Shown: positions 1-11,020, numbered from the stretch's first letter. The stretch: DNA of 64,000 nucleotides from an uncultured Thermanaerothrix sp. (GCF_938028735.1 NZ_CALIMF010000014.1:248001-312000); one strand, 5' to 3'. Made by a program: numbers and translations. The notes: a model not told the origin generated them from the sequence alone.

Positions 1-2
1 CT

Positions 3-1559
3 TTAGAACCTTACTTAGATGCCGTAGCCGCCTTTCATGGGTTGAAAGAATTTCCCCCCAGTCCTCGCGGATGGTGCTCATGGTATTATTACTACACGAA
101 GATTTCAGAGAAGGACGTTCGAGAGAATCTGCGCCAAATCCAGGCCTGGCAGGCTCAAGTCCCGCTGGACCTCGTCCAAATTGACGATGGCTTCGAATCT
201 CAGGTCGGGGATTGGTTGACCTTCAAACCTTCCTTTCCCTATGGAGTCGCTCCACTGGCTCTCGAGATCAAGGAAGCGGGATTGCGTCCTGGTTTATGGC
301 TGGCGCCTTTTATCGTTCATCCACAGTCTCAATTGGCCCGCCAACATCCCGATTGGCTGCTACGCCAACCCTCGGGTCGCCCAGTCAATGCCGGGTTTGT
401 CTGGAACACGTTTGCTACCGCACTTGATCTCACCGTCCCACCCGCCCTCGAATATGCTGCTCATGTTGTACATACGGCTGTTCATGACTGGGGATTCCCC
501 TACCTGAAACTTGATTTCCTATACGCAGCAGCGCTCCCGGGTCAATATCGCCAACCCACCTTGACGCGGGCGCAAGTGCTACGTCACGGGATGGAAACTC
601 TGCGCCAGGCCGCTGGGGACGAAACGTTCTTACTGGGATGTGGTGCCCCGCTTGGGTCTGTTTTGGGTCTGGTCAATGCAATGCGCATTGGAGCCGATAT
701 TAGCGGCTCGTGGCATCCCGAATACCTAGGGCGTCGGTGGTTTTTTAAGGGCGAACCTCATATGCCGGCTGCGATCAATGCCATTCGTAACACCCTCACC
801 CGTGCCCCATTGCATCGCCGCTGGTGGATCAATGACCCCGATTGCTTGCTCCTTCGGCTGGATACCCAGCTGACTCTATCTGAAGTGCAGACCCTGGCTA
901 GTGTAATTGCCCTCAGTGGAGGGTCACTCTTTCTCTCTGATAACTTAACCACCCTACCCATCGAGCGATTAAGGGTGGCCCAGGTACTCCTCCCCTTGAT
1001 CGAGAAATGCCCCGAGGTATTGGATCTACTTGAAACCACATACCCCGCACACCTCCGTCTGGATCTGGAAGGGGCTATCGGGGAGTGGCATCTCCTTGCT
1101 TTTATCAACTGGAGCGACAAAGCAGTCACACCTCATCTCACCCGCTCGCGTTACCACTTACCTCCCTCAAAGCCTTATCTGCTCCACGAATTCTGGACCG
1201 ACCGCCATTATACCTGGGAGAACGATACACCCCTGAAACTTGCACCCCTGGCGCCTCATGGTATCTCTCTTTTGGCCGCCTTTCCTATTCCCGAGAGACA
1301 ACCGGCTTGGGCGGGAAGCACCCTCCACATCAGTCAGGGGCTTGAAGCAAAAAACTGGCACATCGAGGACGCCCGCTTGATCTGTAGATTGGATCTGCAA
1401 CATGCCGCTGAAGGCTCTGTATATCTATATCTACCCGAACCTCCCCGCACCGCTTGTCTAGAAGAAGAAAGGCTGCCATGGGACACTGTATCCTCCCACC
1501 TATACCGTTTCGCGATACATCTCACCCGAGCCGCCACGCTTACCGTTGCATGGAGATGA
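3..1559 (+). CDS. Alpha-galactosidase, GH36/melibiase-like, 5' truncated by window edge
   Basis: Frame is open upstream of the listed start (LEPYLDAVAAFHGLKEFPPSPRGWCSW); PRGWCSWYYYYTKI, YLKLDFLY (nucleophile region) and RIGADISGSW (acid/base region) are GH36-like. Confidence 0.85.
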   Translation, partial: LEPYLDAVAAFHGLKEFPPSPRGWCSWYYYYTKISEKDVRENLRQIQAWQAQVPLDLVQIDDGFESQVGDWLTFKPSFPYGVAPLALEIKEAGLRPGLWLAPFIVHPQSQLARQHPDWLLRQPSGRPVNAGFVWNTFATALDLTVPPALEYAAHVVHTAVHDWGFPYLKLDFLYAAALPGQYRQPTLTRAQVLRHGMETLRQAAGDETFLLGCGAPLGSVLGLVNAMRIGADISGSWHPEYLGRRWFFKGEPHMPAAINAIRNTLTRAPLHRRWWINDPDCLLLRLDTQLTLSEVQTLASVIALSGGSLFLSDNLTTLPIERLRVAQVLLPLIEKCPEVLDLLETTYPAHLRLDLEGAIGEWHLLAFINWSDKAVTPHLTRSRYHLPPSKPYLLHEFWTDRHYTWENDTPLKLAPLAPHGISLLAAFPIPERQPAWAGSTLHISQGLEAKNWHIEDARLICRLDLQHAAEGSVYLYLPEPPRTACLEEERLPWDTVSSHLYRFAIHLTRAATLTVAWR

Positions 1560-1560
1560 A

Positions 1561-1593
1561 TCTTGCCCGGCAGGCGCAACCAACCGGGCAAGA
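1561..1593 (+). terminator. Hairpin just after the GH36 stop codon
   Basis: Perfect 10-bp arms TCTTGCCCGG ... CCGGGCAAGA, 2 nt after the stop and between convergent genes; no clear T-tract. Confidence 0.5.
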
Positions 1594-1610
1594 GAAACAT
1601 GGTAGAACAA

Positions 1611-2570
1611 CTAAGCCGCAGGTGGAGGCGATTCAATTCGGGACACGGCTTTGCGGGCTTGGCGCCAACGACGAAAGCCCAACCAGATCAGCCAGACCAC
1701 AATACCCACTGGAAATGCCACCGGCAAGCAGAAAAGCACCAACCAAATCACCCCACTCGCCAGCATCTGATAGGCCCGGATCAGGGCACGGATGGCATCC
1801 CGCGCCACTCCCCCGGGCTTCCAGGTCCCAATCGTTATTGGCGCAACTGCCTCTTTAGCCCGCAGGGTGACCGTTATGGCGGACATGGCCACGGATTCCT
1901 GATAGTACTTGATTTGTCCCTTCAGTACCTCAATTTGCTCATTCACTTGGCGCAATTCGTTATAAATCTGAAGAACCTCTTCGGGCTTTGTCGCCGTGTC
2001 CATGATCTTCCGCAGTTGCTCAGCCGCATCTTCTAAGTTGCGTAATCGTGACTGCAGATCAGTGTATTCTTTCGTAACATCCTGACCATAGATATTCTGA
2101 GAGAGAATGTCGGTAACCGGGTTTTCAACCAAAGCCCGAATGCGCGAGAGGGCTTCTTCCAATCGTTCGGCAGGTACACGAATGGTGATCGTTCCCTCTT
2201 GCACTTGGGCGCCTTGCGGGGTTTGGGTTTGGTACAGATTAGAACTGACCACAAACCCCTTCATTTCATCTGCCAGGCGAATGATAGCCTCCATTGCCTG
2301 ACTCGGGTTGGCGACTACGATTGAGAGTTCAGCAGATCGAATAACCATGCGTTCTGCAGTAGGGCTTTCCTGATAAACATTTGAAGCGCTCTGGTAGGCC
2401 ATTCTTTCGGCCAACAATGGCGCCATCGTGGGTTGGGCCACTACATCTTTGGGATAAGCCCCCATCCCCCCCGCAGCCGGCGAGATACTTTTGGGTGCAC
2501 ATGCCCACAAGCTCAACACACCAAGCAACATGATACCAGCCAAAAGTGGGCGTCCTATTCCTTTCTTCAT
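1611..2570 (-). CDS. DUF4349-type lipoprotein
   Basis: Lipobox-like LSLWAC; MVIRSAELSIVVANPSQAMEAI, ITIRVPAERLEEAL, coiled coil and C-terminal TM match the DUF4349 pattern. Confidence 0.75.
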   Translation of the reverse strand: MKKGIGRPLLAGIMLLGVLSLWACAPKSISPAAGGMGAYPKDVVAQPTMAPLLAERMAYQSASNVYQESPTAERMVIRSAELSIVVANPSQAMEAIIRLADEMKGFVVSSNLYQTQTPQGAQVQEGTITIRVPAERLEEALSRIRALVENPVTDILSQNIYGQDVTKEYTDLQSRLRNLEDAAEQLRKIMDTATKPEEVLQIYNELRQVNEQIEVLKGQIKYYQESVAMSAITVTLRAKEAVAPITIGTWKPGGVARDAIRALIRAYQMLASGVIWLVLFCLPVAFPVGIVVWLIWLGFRRWRQARKAVSRIESPPPAA

Positions 2571-2640
2571 CGCATCTTCTCCTCAAGCAATCTCTACTTT
2601 CTAGACGCTAGCGAACGCCCAAAGTTCCCGGCCACGAAAA

Positions 2641-3363
2641 TCAGACTCCCTCACTCAATCGGCGGGCATGATAAGCGGGCAACCCAGCTTTTAGGATGCG
2701 CTCCTGAACGGCCTCAATCGGGTACACCACGCGATGAAATTCCCAAGTTCCAGCATCCGGGTCAAAAATAGCGTAAGCGGCGCGGGAATCACGATCTCGT
2801 GGTTGCCCGATCGACCCAGGATTAGCAATGGCGGGGATTTTCAGGTCTACCGTTTCGCCATCTTTGGGGATGATCCATTCGATCTGCTCCCCATTATAGT
2901 AAAAAATCACCGGGATATGAGTATGTCCCACCAAGCAATAGGCGGTGTCAAAGTAAGCAAAGTTTGAGGCCACCACGCTCAAATCCAATAGATACTCCCA
3001 CAAGGGATTGCGTGGGCTGCCATGGACTAGAGTGTTTGTGCCAAGCACAACTCGCTCGGGTAGCCCCTCCAAAAACTGGCGCGCATCCTCTCGCAGAGCC
3101 TGTTGAGTCCAGTGCACCGAGAGCGACGCCTCACGGTTGAAAAAAGAAAGATCTAAACGCCCCAGCACCGCAGCATCATGATTCCCTAGTAGGCAGACCA
3201 GGTTGGGCTGTTGGCGGATCAAATCCACACACTCATTGGGGTCAGGCCCATAGTCCACCAGATCTCCCAAGCACCATACTGCATCCACAGTCCCTGCATC
3301 TTCCAGAACCGCCTCAAGCGCAGGAAGATTAGCATGAACGTCCGAAATTACCAGTATCCGCAT
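2641..3363 (-). CDS. Metallophosphoesterase, YfcE/calcineurin-like
   Basis: ISDVHANLPALEAV, GDLVDYGPDP, LLGNHD, GHTHIP motifs. Confidence 0.9.
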   Translation of the reverse strand: MRILVISDVHANLPALEAVLEDAGTVDAVWCLGDLVDYGPDPNECVDLIRQQPNLVCLLGNHDAAVLGRLDLSFFNREASLSVHWTQQALREDARQFLEGLPERVVLGTNTLVHGSPRNPLWEYLLDLSVVASNFAYFDTAYCLVGHTHIPVIFYYNGEQIEWIIPKDGETVDLKIPAIANPGSIGQPRDRDSRAAYAIFDPDAGTWEFHRVVYPIEAVQERILKAGLPAYHARRLSEGV

Positions 3364-3391
3364 CTATGTAATCCCCAACTTAGTAGGATAA

Positions 3392-4606
3392 TCAACTCAA
3401 CATTGCGATCAGATGACTAATCACGACCTCAGCCACTTGGTCTTTGCCCATTAATGGCAAGGCTTCCACGCGTCCATCGGCAAAAAGCAGAGTTACCTGA
3501 TTGGTATCCACCTCGAAACCGGCATCCTGGGCCGAAATATCATTCGCCACGATCATATCCAGCCGCTTACGCTGGAGTTTACTCTGTGCATTAGTAAGCA
3601 AATCTTCGCTCTCGGCCGCGAAGCCGATTACCCGGCGCGGAAAGCCCAGACGTGCCCGCCGCTCGGCGACCGCCATCAAGATATCTGGTGTGGTTTCCAG
3701 TTCCAAAGAGGAAATTTCCGTTTCCTTCTTGATCTTTTGGGTTTGCGGGGTCCGAGGACGAAAATCAGCCACAGCAGCCGCCATAATCAAGGCATCAGCG
3801 TCGTGAGTTTCTCTAAGTACAGCGTCTAGCATCTCGGCAGCGGTGCGCACTTTGATCACCTTAGCACCATATGGAGGAACCAGAGACGTGGGGGCTGTGA
3901 TCAGGACCACCTCTGCACCTGCATCTGACGCCGCCTGGGCGAGAGCATACCCCTGCTTGCCTGAAGATCGATTGGTGATCACCCGCACCGCATCAATGGG
4001 TTCCTGCGTTCCCCCCGCTGTTATAACGACTTTACGCTTTGCCAAGGGCCCACGCTGGCCCAGCAACCACCGCGCTGCTGCTATCACTTCAGCTGCTTCT
4101 ACCATCCGTCCCCGCCCTATCAGGCCGGAGGCTAGCCGCCCCTCTGCTGGGCCAACCAAGAGAACACCTCGCTGCGCTAAAATCCTGACCGCTGCTTGGG
4201 TTGCCGGGTGTTGAAACATTCCTGCATCCATCGCCGGCGCAATAACCAGCGGGCACTGCGCAGCCAACACGGTCAACACCAACAAGTTGTCGGCAATCCC
4301 GTAAGCCAGTTTGGAAAGAGTATTGGCCGTAGCCGGGGCAATCACAATCAATTCAGCACTGCGCCCCAACCCCACGTGGGTGATATGACCTTCTCCACCC
4401 CACAGGTCAGCATCTGTGTAAGCCTTCCGTCCGGTCAACGACTGAAAAGTGAGGGGAGTAATGAAATGCTGTGCCCCCTCTGTAAGGATGACCTCTACCT
4501 GAGCGCCCCACTGGGTCAGGCGAGAGGCAATTTCACCAGCCTTGTAAGCAGCAATAGAGCCGGTTACCCCCAAGACAATGCAACGATCAGTCACCGGATT
4601 ACTCAT
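3392..4606 (-). CDS. coaBC: Bifunctional phosphopantothenoylcysteine decarboxylase / phosphopantothenate-cysteine ligase
   Basis: VTGSIAAYKAGEIASRL, APAMDAGMFQHPA, TAGGTQEPIDAVRVITNRSSGKQGYALA. Confidence 0.95.
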   Translation of the reverse strand: MSNPVTDRCIVLGVTGSIAAYKAGEIASRLTQWGAQVEVILTEGAQHFITPLTFQSLTGRKAYTDADLWGGEGHITHVGLGRSAELIVIAPATANTLSKLAYGIADNLLVLTVLAAQCPLVIAPAMDAGMFQHPATQAAVRILAQRGVLLVGPAEGRLASGLIGRGRMVEAAEVIAAARWLLGQRGPLAKRKVVITAGGTQEPIDAVRVITNRSSGKQGYALAQAASDAGAEVVLITAPTSLVPPYGAKVIKVRTAAEMLDAVLRETHDADALIMAAAVADFRPRTPQTQKIKKETEISSLELETTPDILMAVAERRARLGFPRRVIGFAAESEDLLTNAQSKLQRKRLDMIVANDISAQDAGFEVDTNQVTLLFADGRVEALPLMGKDQVAEVVISHLIAMLS

Positions 4607-5375
4607 GGCGAGAACGATTTTTCTCCCAAAGGATGCGCAACCCCTCCAAGGTTAACCAAGGCGCCAAGTGTTGAATCACATGAGTATGGTTGGCCACCAC
4701 CTCAGCTAACCCACCAGTGGCAATTACCTTCATATCTTCTCCCAACTCACGCCGAAAGCGCTCAACCATTCCTTCTACGAGGGACACATACCCATACAAC
4801 AGGCCCGATTGAATGGCATGGACAGTATTGCGCCCAATCACCGAGGGAGGGGCTTGCAAATCCACCCGTGGCAACTTGGCCGTGCGCAAAAACAGGGCCT
4901 CCGCGGCAATACTTATGCCGGGGGCAATGGCACCCCCCAGATACTCCCCTGCAGCCGTAATCGCATCAAAGGTGGTTGCCGTGCCAAAATCCACCACACA
5001 GGCTGGCCCACCATAGAGGGCACACACCGCCACTGCATCTGCAATGCGATCTGCACCTACCGCACGTGGATCTTCATAAAGAATTTTGATGCCAGTTTCA
5101 AGCGTGTCGTCAACTACAAGGATGTTGTCGCTCAGATAGTTACGGCACGCCTGAAGAATACGTGGTGTCAGGGGAGGAACCACAGAAGCCACACAGATAC
5201 CATCCAGCTGAGCCGGCGAACACCCACCATGTTGCAAAAGCCCTAACATTTGAAGTCCGTACTCATCTGGCATACGCTCATGATCGGTAGCCAAGCGCCA
5301 ACGCGCCCCCAGTTTTGAACCTTCAAAGAGGCCAATAGTCAGATTCGTATTCCCTACGTCGATGGTCAAAAGCAC
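4599..5375 (-). CDS. coaX: Type III pantothenate kinase
   Basis: MLLTIDVGNTNLTIGLFEG, DFGTATTFDAI, GGAIAPGI; overlaps coaBC by 8 bp. Confidence 0.95.
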   Translation of the reverse strand: MLLTIDVGNTNLTIGLFEGSKLGARWRLATDHERMPDEYGLQMLGLLQHGGCSPAQLDGICVASVVPPLTPRILQACRNYLSDNILVVDDTLETGIKILYEDPRAVGADRIADAVAVCALYGGPACVVDFGTATTFDAITAAGEYLGGAIAPGISIAAEALFLRTAKLPRVDLQAPPSVIGRNTVHAIQSGLLYGYVSLVEGMVERFRRELGEDMKVIATGGLAEVVANHTHVIQHLAPWLTLEGLRILWEKNRSRHE

Positions 5376-5384
5376 GTCAACGCA

Positions 5385-7256
5385 TCAACCGCCTTTCCGC
5401 ACGTTCTCAATAATCTCGGCAGCGTAATCAAAACGACTGAATGCCGGCATTAGATAAATGCCATGAGCAAAAGTTTTCGCTGCCAAGGCTAATTCTATCG
5501 CAATTTCGATTCCCACACGAGCCGCCTTGTCACCTCCTGCTGCAATGCGTTGGCGAATGGTAGAGGGGATTGAAATGCCCGGCACCTCATGATGCAGAAA
5601 GGCAGCATGCCGTTCGCTGACCAGGGGAAGGATTCCCACTAGAACTGGCACGCTAAACTCTCCCAAAGCCGTATGAACGCGATCCAAGAAAGCGCGCGCA
5701 GCCACGGGATCAAAAACGGGTTGAGTCATGACAAAATCTGCGCCTGCCCTTAATTTCCGTCGCAGATTCTTAATCTCAACCTCCGGGTCAGGGGGATTGA
5801 GATTGAGCGCACACCCCACAAAGAATGAGGTGGGCTGCCCGATATCCATCCCGGCATGATCTACGCCAGCGTTAAAGCCCTGCTTGATGAGCTTAATCAG
5901 CCCTGATGGCACCAGATCGTAGTTATCCATTGCATTGGGATAATCCCCAATGGCTGTGGGATCTCCCATAACCACAAACACATTACGCACGCCAAGCGCA
6001 TGAGCCGCCAAAAGATCACCTTGAACGCGCAGGAGATTCCGCCCACGGGTGGGGAAATGCAACACTGTCTCCACACCCACCTCTTCCTGGATGAGGCGGC
6101 AAACTGCCCAGGGGCTCATCCGCATGCGTGCCATGGGACTGTCGGCGACATTGATCACATCAACCCCGGCTTCCTTCAAAAGATGTACACCAGCCAGTAA
6201 TTTCTGGGTTGAAAGGCCACGCGGAGGATCCACCTCAGCCGCAATGACAAACCTTCCCTCGGCCAGGCGCTGCGCCAGCGTTGTTGGCTGTTGGGTACCT
6301 ACAACACTTTCTTCCCGATCCACCAAAGTAATGTTTAGTCCATTCTCATAAGTGGCCAAATCGGCGCCCTGGAGCTTCTTATGCATGGCAGCAATATGTT
6401 CAGGAGTAGTTCCACAACAACCACCCACGACGACCGCTCCCGCTTTCCAAAAGGCTACTGCATAATCTCCAAAGTAATCAGGAGCAGCCGGATACATGAT
6501 ACGGTCGCCCATGCGTTCCGGCCATCCAGCATTCGGTTTGACCCAGTAACGCCCTTCTGGTACAGCACTCCGCATCTGCTTGAGGATACGCAATAACTGG
6601 CTGGGCCCACCCGAGCAATTAACCCCAATGAGGTCTGCTCCCATCTCAAAAATGCTTTTGGCCACTCTGATAGGGTCATCGCCCAGTAGCGTCCGATCAT
6701 CCCGGGTAAAGGTCACGGAAGCCACCACTGGCAGATCGGGCTCCACCTCCCTGGCCGCCAGCACCGCCTCACGAACCTCATAGAGGTCTGCCATCGTTTC
6801 GATAACCAGAAAATCCACTCCCGCTGCAACCAGAGCCTCAATTTGTTCACGAAATGCAGCTCGGGCCTGCTCCGGTTGCACTCGACCAAAGGGTGCCAAA
6901 CGCACTCCCAGTGGTCCTACGTCGCCTGCAACCAGTGCCTCATTTGGGGAGGCAGCAACTGCCTGGCGCGCCACCTTAACAGCCATTTGGTTGAGCACCG
7001 TCACCTGATCTTCTAAACCATGCTGGGCCAGTTTATATCGATTTGCCCCAAAGGTGTTAGTCAGAATAATTTGTGCACCCGCTTCCAAATATTCACGGTG
7101 AATATCCGCTACTAAATTCGGCTTCTGCAGGTTCAGGAGATCAAAGCATTCTTCAAACTTTACCCCACGTTGGTTAAGCAGTGTTCCCATCGCTCCATCG
7201 GCCACTACTGGGCGGTCAAAGGAAGAAAGCCAGGCTAAAAACGCTTCTCGTTTCAT
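5385..7256 (-). CDS. Bifunctional homocysteine S-methyltransferase / methylenetetrahydrofolate reductase
   Basis: N-terminal Hcy-methyltransferase (DGAMGTLLNQRG, VNCSGGP, VGGCCGTTPEHI); C-terminal MTHFR (EVDPPRG, DFVMTQPVFDP, VLVGILPL). Confidence 0.93.
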   Translation of the reverse strand: MKREAFLAWLSSFDRPVVADGAMGTLLNQRGVKFEECFDLLNLQKPNLVADIHREYLEAGAQIILTNTFGANRYKLAQHGLEDQVTVLNQMAVKVARQAVAASPNEALVAGDVGPLGVRLAPFGRVQPEQARAAFREQIEALVAAGVDFLVIETMADLYEVREAVLAAREVEPDLPVVASVTFTRDDRTLLGDDPIRVAKSIFEMGADLIGVNCSGGPSQLLRILKQMRSAVPEGRYWVKPNAGWPERMGDRIMYPAAPDYFGDYAVAFWKAGAVVVGGCCGTTPEHIAAMHKKLQGADLATYENGLNITLVDREESVVGTQQPTTLAQRLAEGRFVIAAEVDPPRGLSTQKLLAGVHLLKEAGVDVINVADSPMARMRMSPWAVCRLIQEEVGVETVLHFPTRGRNLLRVQGDLLAAHALGVRNVFVVMGDPTAIGDYPNAMDNYDLVPSGLIKLIKQGFNAGVDHAGMDIGQPTSFFVGCALNLNPPDPEVEIKNLRRKLRAGADFVMTQPVFDPVAARAFLDRVHTALGEFSVPVLVGILPLVSERHAAFLHHEVPGISIPSTIRQRIAAGGDKAARVGIEIAIELALAAKTFAHGIYLMPAFSRFDYAAEIIENVRKGG

Positions 7257-7262
7257 CCCGTC

Positions 7263-10200
7263 CTACCCTTCTTGTGCCCGCATTAATTGCTCAATGCGAC
7301 TCTCACCAATATTGAAATATTTCGCTTGGGGATGGTGAACAATAATCGCCGCTGTAGATTGTTCAGGGACCAGCTGGAAGGCAGGTGTTAGGCTCATCCC
7401 CAACTCCCTCTCAGCAGGAAGCAGATCGAAAACCTTACGATGATCAGCCAGATCAGGAATAGCGGGGTATCCCCAGGAATACCGCTTTCCTTGATTAGGG
7501 GCAAGTCCCAGTTCACGGCGAATGTGGTGGTGTAGGTATTCAGCAGTTGCTTCCGCCATCTGTACCGCTAAACCATGGGTGAAATAGGCTTCGGTGTATA
7601 ACCCCTGTGATTGCAGGCGTTCCACTCGTTCAGTGGCCGCTTGTCCAACTGTTACAATCTGAAAAGCCACCACATCCATCAGCCCCGAATCTACAGGAGC
7701 AAAATAATCGGCTAGACACAGAAATTCCCCTACGTTTTGACGCGGAAAGCTAAAACGCATGATCTCTGCTGGCGAGCCTGCCTGCACACTGGCCGGATCA
7801 TAAATAATCAGTTCATCTCCTTCAGACTGGGCCGGCCAGTATCCATAGACTCCTTGTGGTTTGAGCCAACCATCCCGCAATGCCTCTCGCCGCATGGCAT
7901 CCAGACGCGCCTCATAGTCCGCCAGCAGTCGTTCCCATGCCTCTCCGTGGGTGTTCTTTGCTCCCCAAGAAAGGCGAAACAGTTCGTTCTTAGCCAAGTA
8001 TTGAAAGACGCTTTCCAGAGGCATTTGCCTGACTACGCGGATCCCCCAAGTAGGTGGTCGGGGAATGCGCTCAGCAAGGGGTACGTTGGAGCGACGTGCT
8101 GAAGAGCGGGTTATGTGAGGCACCTGGCGGCCCAGTTCCATCTCAGCCTCCGCCCGGATGCGGGCCAGTAAGCGTTGCCGCGCTTCTGGGTCCATAAGCG
8201 CATCCATGGTCTCCAACCCCTCAAAAGCATCCTTGCAGTAGAAAACCCCTGGCTCGTAGAATGCACCACTCTCTGTAAACAGAATCCGTCGGCCAAAGCG
8301 CGGGTTAATCGCTGCTCCTCCGATCAGCACTGGGAACTTAAGCCCTCGGCGATGGAGTTCATTGACGATAAGGGGCATCTGTCGGCTGGTTGAGACCAGT
8401 AAGGCACTCAGACCAATTGCATCGGCCTGTACCTCTACGGCTTTGGAAATGATGGTTTCAGCCGGCACCTGCTTGCCCAGATCAATGACTTCGTAACCGT
8501 TGTTAGAGAGGATCGTTTTAACCAGGTTTTTCCCAATGTCATGGACGTCCCCATAAACAGTCGCCAACACCATGCGCCCCTTGCTCACCCCCTCTTTACG
8601 CTCCAGATAGTTCTCGAGGTGGCTCACTGCTTTCTTCATCACTTCAGCCGACTGCAACACAAAGGGCAAAATCAACTCACCGGCGCCGAACTTATCGCCC
8701 ACTTCTTTCATGGCGGGTAGAAGAACAGTGTTGAGAACCTCAATTGCCGCTTCGTGCTGGGACCGCGACGGATCACGATGAATGATTTCATCAATATCCT
8801 GTTCAACCCCTTCTTTCTGCCGGTGCAAGATGCGCCAGTGCAAGCGTTCCTCGGCGGACTTTGCGCTCAGAGCACTCTGCTCACTCTCTCGTTTCCCGGA
8901 ATCCTCTACCGAAGCGCTATCCATATAAGCAATAAAACGTTGTAACGCTTCTGGATGGCGATTGAAAATTACATCTTCGGCCAGACGACGCTCTGCTTCA
9001 GGAATTTCAGCATAGGGTTTGATGTGAGCCGGGTTGACAATAGCCATATCCAACCCAGCCTGAACCGCGTGATAGAGCATCACGCTATTGAGAACCGCAC
9101 GAGCCCGCGGGGCCAACCCAAACGAAACATTACTAATCCCCAGCGAAGTGAGAACGCCGGGCAATTCGGCTTTTATCAGGCGAATCCCCTCTAGAGTCTC
9201 AATCGCTGAACGAGCAAACTCTGGGTCCCCCGTGGCTAAGGTGAATGTTAATGCGTCAAAAACTAGGTCTTGGGGGCGCAAACCGTGTTCTTCAACTGCA
9301 ATTTGATAAATCCGCCTTGCCACGGCCAATTTGCTGTCTGCGGTTTTAGCCATACCGTTTTCATCAATGGTCAATACCATGACAGCGGCATTATACCGCT
9401 TAGCCAGTTCAAAGACGCGGTCAGCCTTGGCCCGCCCCCCCTCCAAGTGGGTGGAATTAAGCATACACCTCCCGGGTGCTGTTTTTAATGCCACCTCCAT
9501 CACCTCGGGCTCGGTCGTATCAATAACCAACGGCACACGGACCAATGGAGCTAGGCGCTTGATGACCTTGCGCATGGTCTCAACCTCATCCCCCCGCTCA
9601 GTTAATGCCACACAAATATCCAACGCATGGGCCCCGCTGTTAACCTGCTGTCGCGCCAGGGTGAGAATTTCATCGTAGCGCTCTTCAAGGATCAATTGTT
9701 TGAACTTTTGACTCCCTTGCGTGTTCAGACGCTCACCAATGAGGAATGGCTTAGGTTCTTGGAGCATCGGCATGGCCTGAATCGCCGATGCCAGTTGCGG
9801 GAGGTTAAGAATCGGGCGTGGAGGTGCAGGGCGTCGCCCCAGGCGTTCAACCAGACGCTTGAGATGGGCAGGTGTGGTGCCACAACATCCCCCCACCACA
9901 TTGATGTGGTACTTTTCAACAAATTCCGCCAACTCATCTGCAAAGTGGTCGGGTTCCAGAGGGTAAACCGCCTGCCCATCCACGTTAAGAGGCAACCCCG
10001 CATTAGGAATACATGAGACCGGCAGACTGGCATGTTCCCCCAAGTAACGGATAGGCTCTCGCATATAATCTGGCCCGGTGGAACAGTTCAGCCCAATTAC
10101 GTCTATCGCCAAGCCTTCCAGGATTGCCAGAACAGCGGAGATATCAGTACCCAATAGCATCCGCCCGGTCGTATCCAAAGTCACTTGAGCCTGAATGGGC

Positions 10201-10802
10201 AGATAAATCCCGGTTTCCTCAAAGGCTTTCTGAATCCCCAAAATGGCTGCCTTGACCTCCAGGATATCCTGCGAGGTTTCGATCAGCAAAACATCCACAC
10301 CCCCTTGGATTAATCCCACCGCCTGTTCACGAAACACATCCACCAGTTCGTCAAAACTGATGTTGGACAGTTCGGGGTCGTCCATCGAAGGTAACTTTCC
10401 AGTGGGCCCCATTGAACCAGCCACAAAGCGAGGATGACCCGCCGTACTGTATTCATCGGCCAGCCGGCGGGCCAAAGCTGCAGCCCGGCGGTTAATTTCG
10501 ATGACTTTATCCTGTAGCCCGTATTCGCTTAGCGTGATTCGGTTAGACCGGAATGTGCAGGTCTCAATCACATCAACACCCACTTCCAAAAACGAGCGAT
10601 GGACCTGCTCCACGGCTTGGGGGTAGGTGATCACCAAATAGTCATTACAACCGACATACCGCTCACCCCCAAAATGGGCAGAGGTTAGGTTCATCTTTTG
10701 TAAATTTGTGCCCATTGCGCCATCGTAAATGAGCACTCGTTCGCTCAAGGCATCCAAGTAGCGCCGATTGGTGAATTGACGGTGTTGCTTTAGGTTCTTC
10801 AT
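7263..10802 (-). CDS. metH: Cobalamin-dependent methionine synthase
   Basis: 1179 aa; Hcy domain (GGCCGTTPAHL), pterin-binding domain (GERLNTQGSQKFKQL), B12 domain (YGDVHDIGKNLV), activation domain (RYSWGYPAIPDLADHRKVFDLL). Confidence 0.96.
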   Translation of the reverse strand: MKNLKQHRQFTNRRYLDALSERVLIYDGAMGTNLQKMNLTSAHFGGERYVGCNDYLVITYPQAVEQVHRSFLEVGVDVIETCTFRSNRITLSEYGLQDKVIEINRRAAALARRLADEYSTAGHPRFVAGSMGPTGKLPSMDDPELSNISFDELVDVFREQAVGLIQGGVDVLLIETSQDILEVKAAILGIQKAFEETGIYLPIQAQVTLDTTGRMLLGTDISAVLAILEGLAIDVIGLNCSTGPDYMREPIRYLGEHASLPVSCIPNAGLPLNVDGQAVYPLEPDHFADELAEFVEKYHINVVGGCCGTTPAHLKRLVERLGRRPAPPRPILNLPQLASAIQAMPMLQEPKPFLIGERLNTQGSQKFKQLILEERYDEILTLARQQVNSGAHALDICVALTERGDEVETMRKVIKRLAPLVRVPLVIDTTEPEVMEVALKTAPGRCMLNSTHLEGGRAKADRVFELAKRYNAAVMVLTIDENGMAKTADSKLAVARRIYQIAVEEHGLRPQDLVFDALTFTLATGDPEFARSAIETLEGIRLIKAELPGVLTSLGISNVSFGLAPRARAVLNSVMLYHAVQAGLDMAIVNPAHIKPYAEIPEAERRLAEDVIFNRHPEALQRFIAYMDSASVEDSGKRESEQSALSAKSAEERLHWRILHRQKEGVEQDIDEIIHRDPSRSQHEAAIEVLNTVLLPAMKEVGDKFGAGELILPFVLQSAEVMKKAVSHLENYLERKEGVSKGRMVLATVYGDVHDIGKNLVKTILSNNGYEVIDLGKQVPAETIISKAVEVQADAIGLSALLVSTSRQMPLIVNELHRRGLKFPVLIGGAAINPRFGRRILFTESGAFYEPGVFYCKDAFEGLETMDALMDPEARQRLLARIRAEAEMELGRQVPHITRSSARRSNVPLAERIPRPPTWGIRVVRQMPLESVFQYLAKNELFRLSWGAKNTHGEAWERLLADYEARLDAMRREALRDGWLKPQGVYGYWPAQSEGDELIIYDPASVQAGSPAEIMRFSFPRQNVGEFLCLADYFAPVDSGLMDVVAFQIVTVGQAATERVERLQSQGLYTEAYFTHGLAVQMAEATAEYLHHHIRRELGLAPNQGKRYSWGYPAIPDLADHRKVFDLLPAERELGMSLTPAFQLVPEQSTAAIIVHHPQAKYFNIGESRIEQLMRAQEG

Positions 10803-10817
10803 AGACTCCTCGCGCTA

Positions 10818-10847
10818 ATAAAAAAGCCTCTCTGGATTGGAGAGGCC
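10818..10847 (-). terminator. Rho-independent terminator of the SAM riboswitch expression platform
   Basis: On the minus strand, a GGCCTCTCCAATCCAGAGAGGC hairpin followed by TTTTTTATT, upstream of metH. Confidence 0.88.
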
Positions 10848-10865
10848 TCTATGGCGATTTACAGG

Positions 10866-10984
<119 letters not shown>

Positions 10985-11020
10985 CAGAGAACGGCTCTGG
11001 CTATTCAGTTGTTGCGACAA

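Noticed and set aside
4196-4960. 254-aa plus-strand ORF
   Set aside because: Antisense to coaBC and coaX, which have clear family motifs; no recognisable domain.
7263-10802. BHMT-MTHFR beside metH as an accidental duplication
   Set aside because: The two proteins share only the homocysteine-binding domain and have otherwise distinct full-length architectures; this is a sensible pathway pairing.
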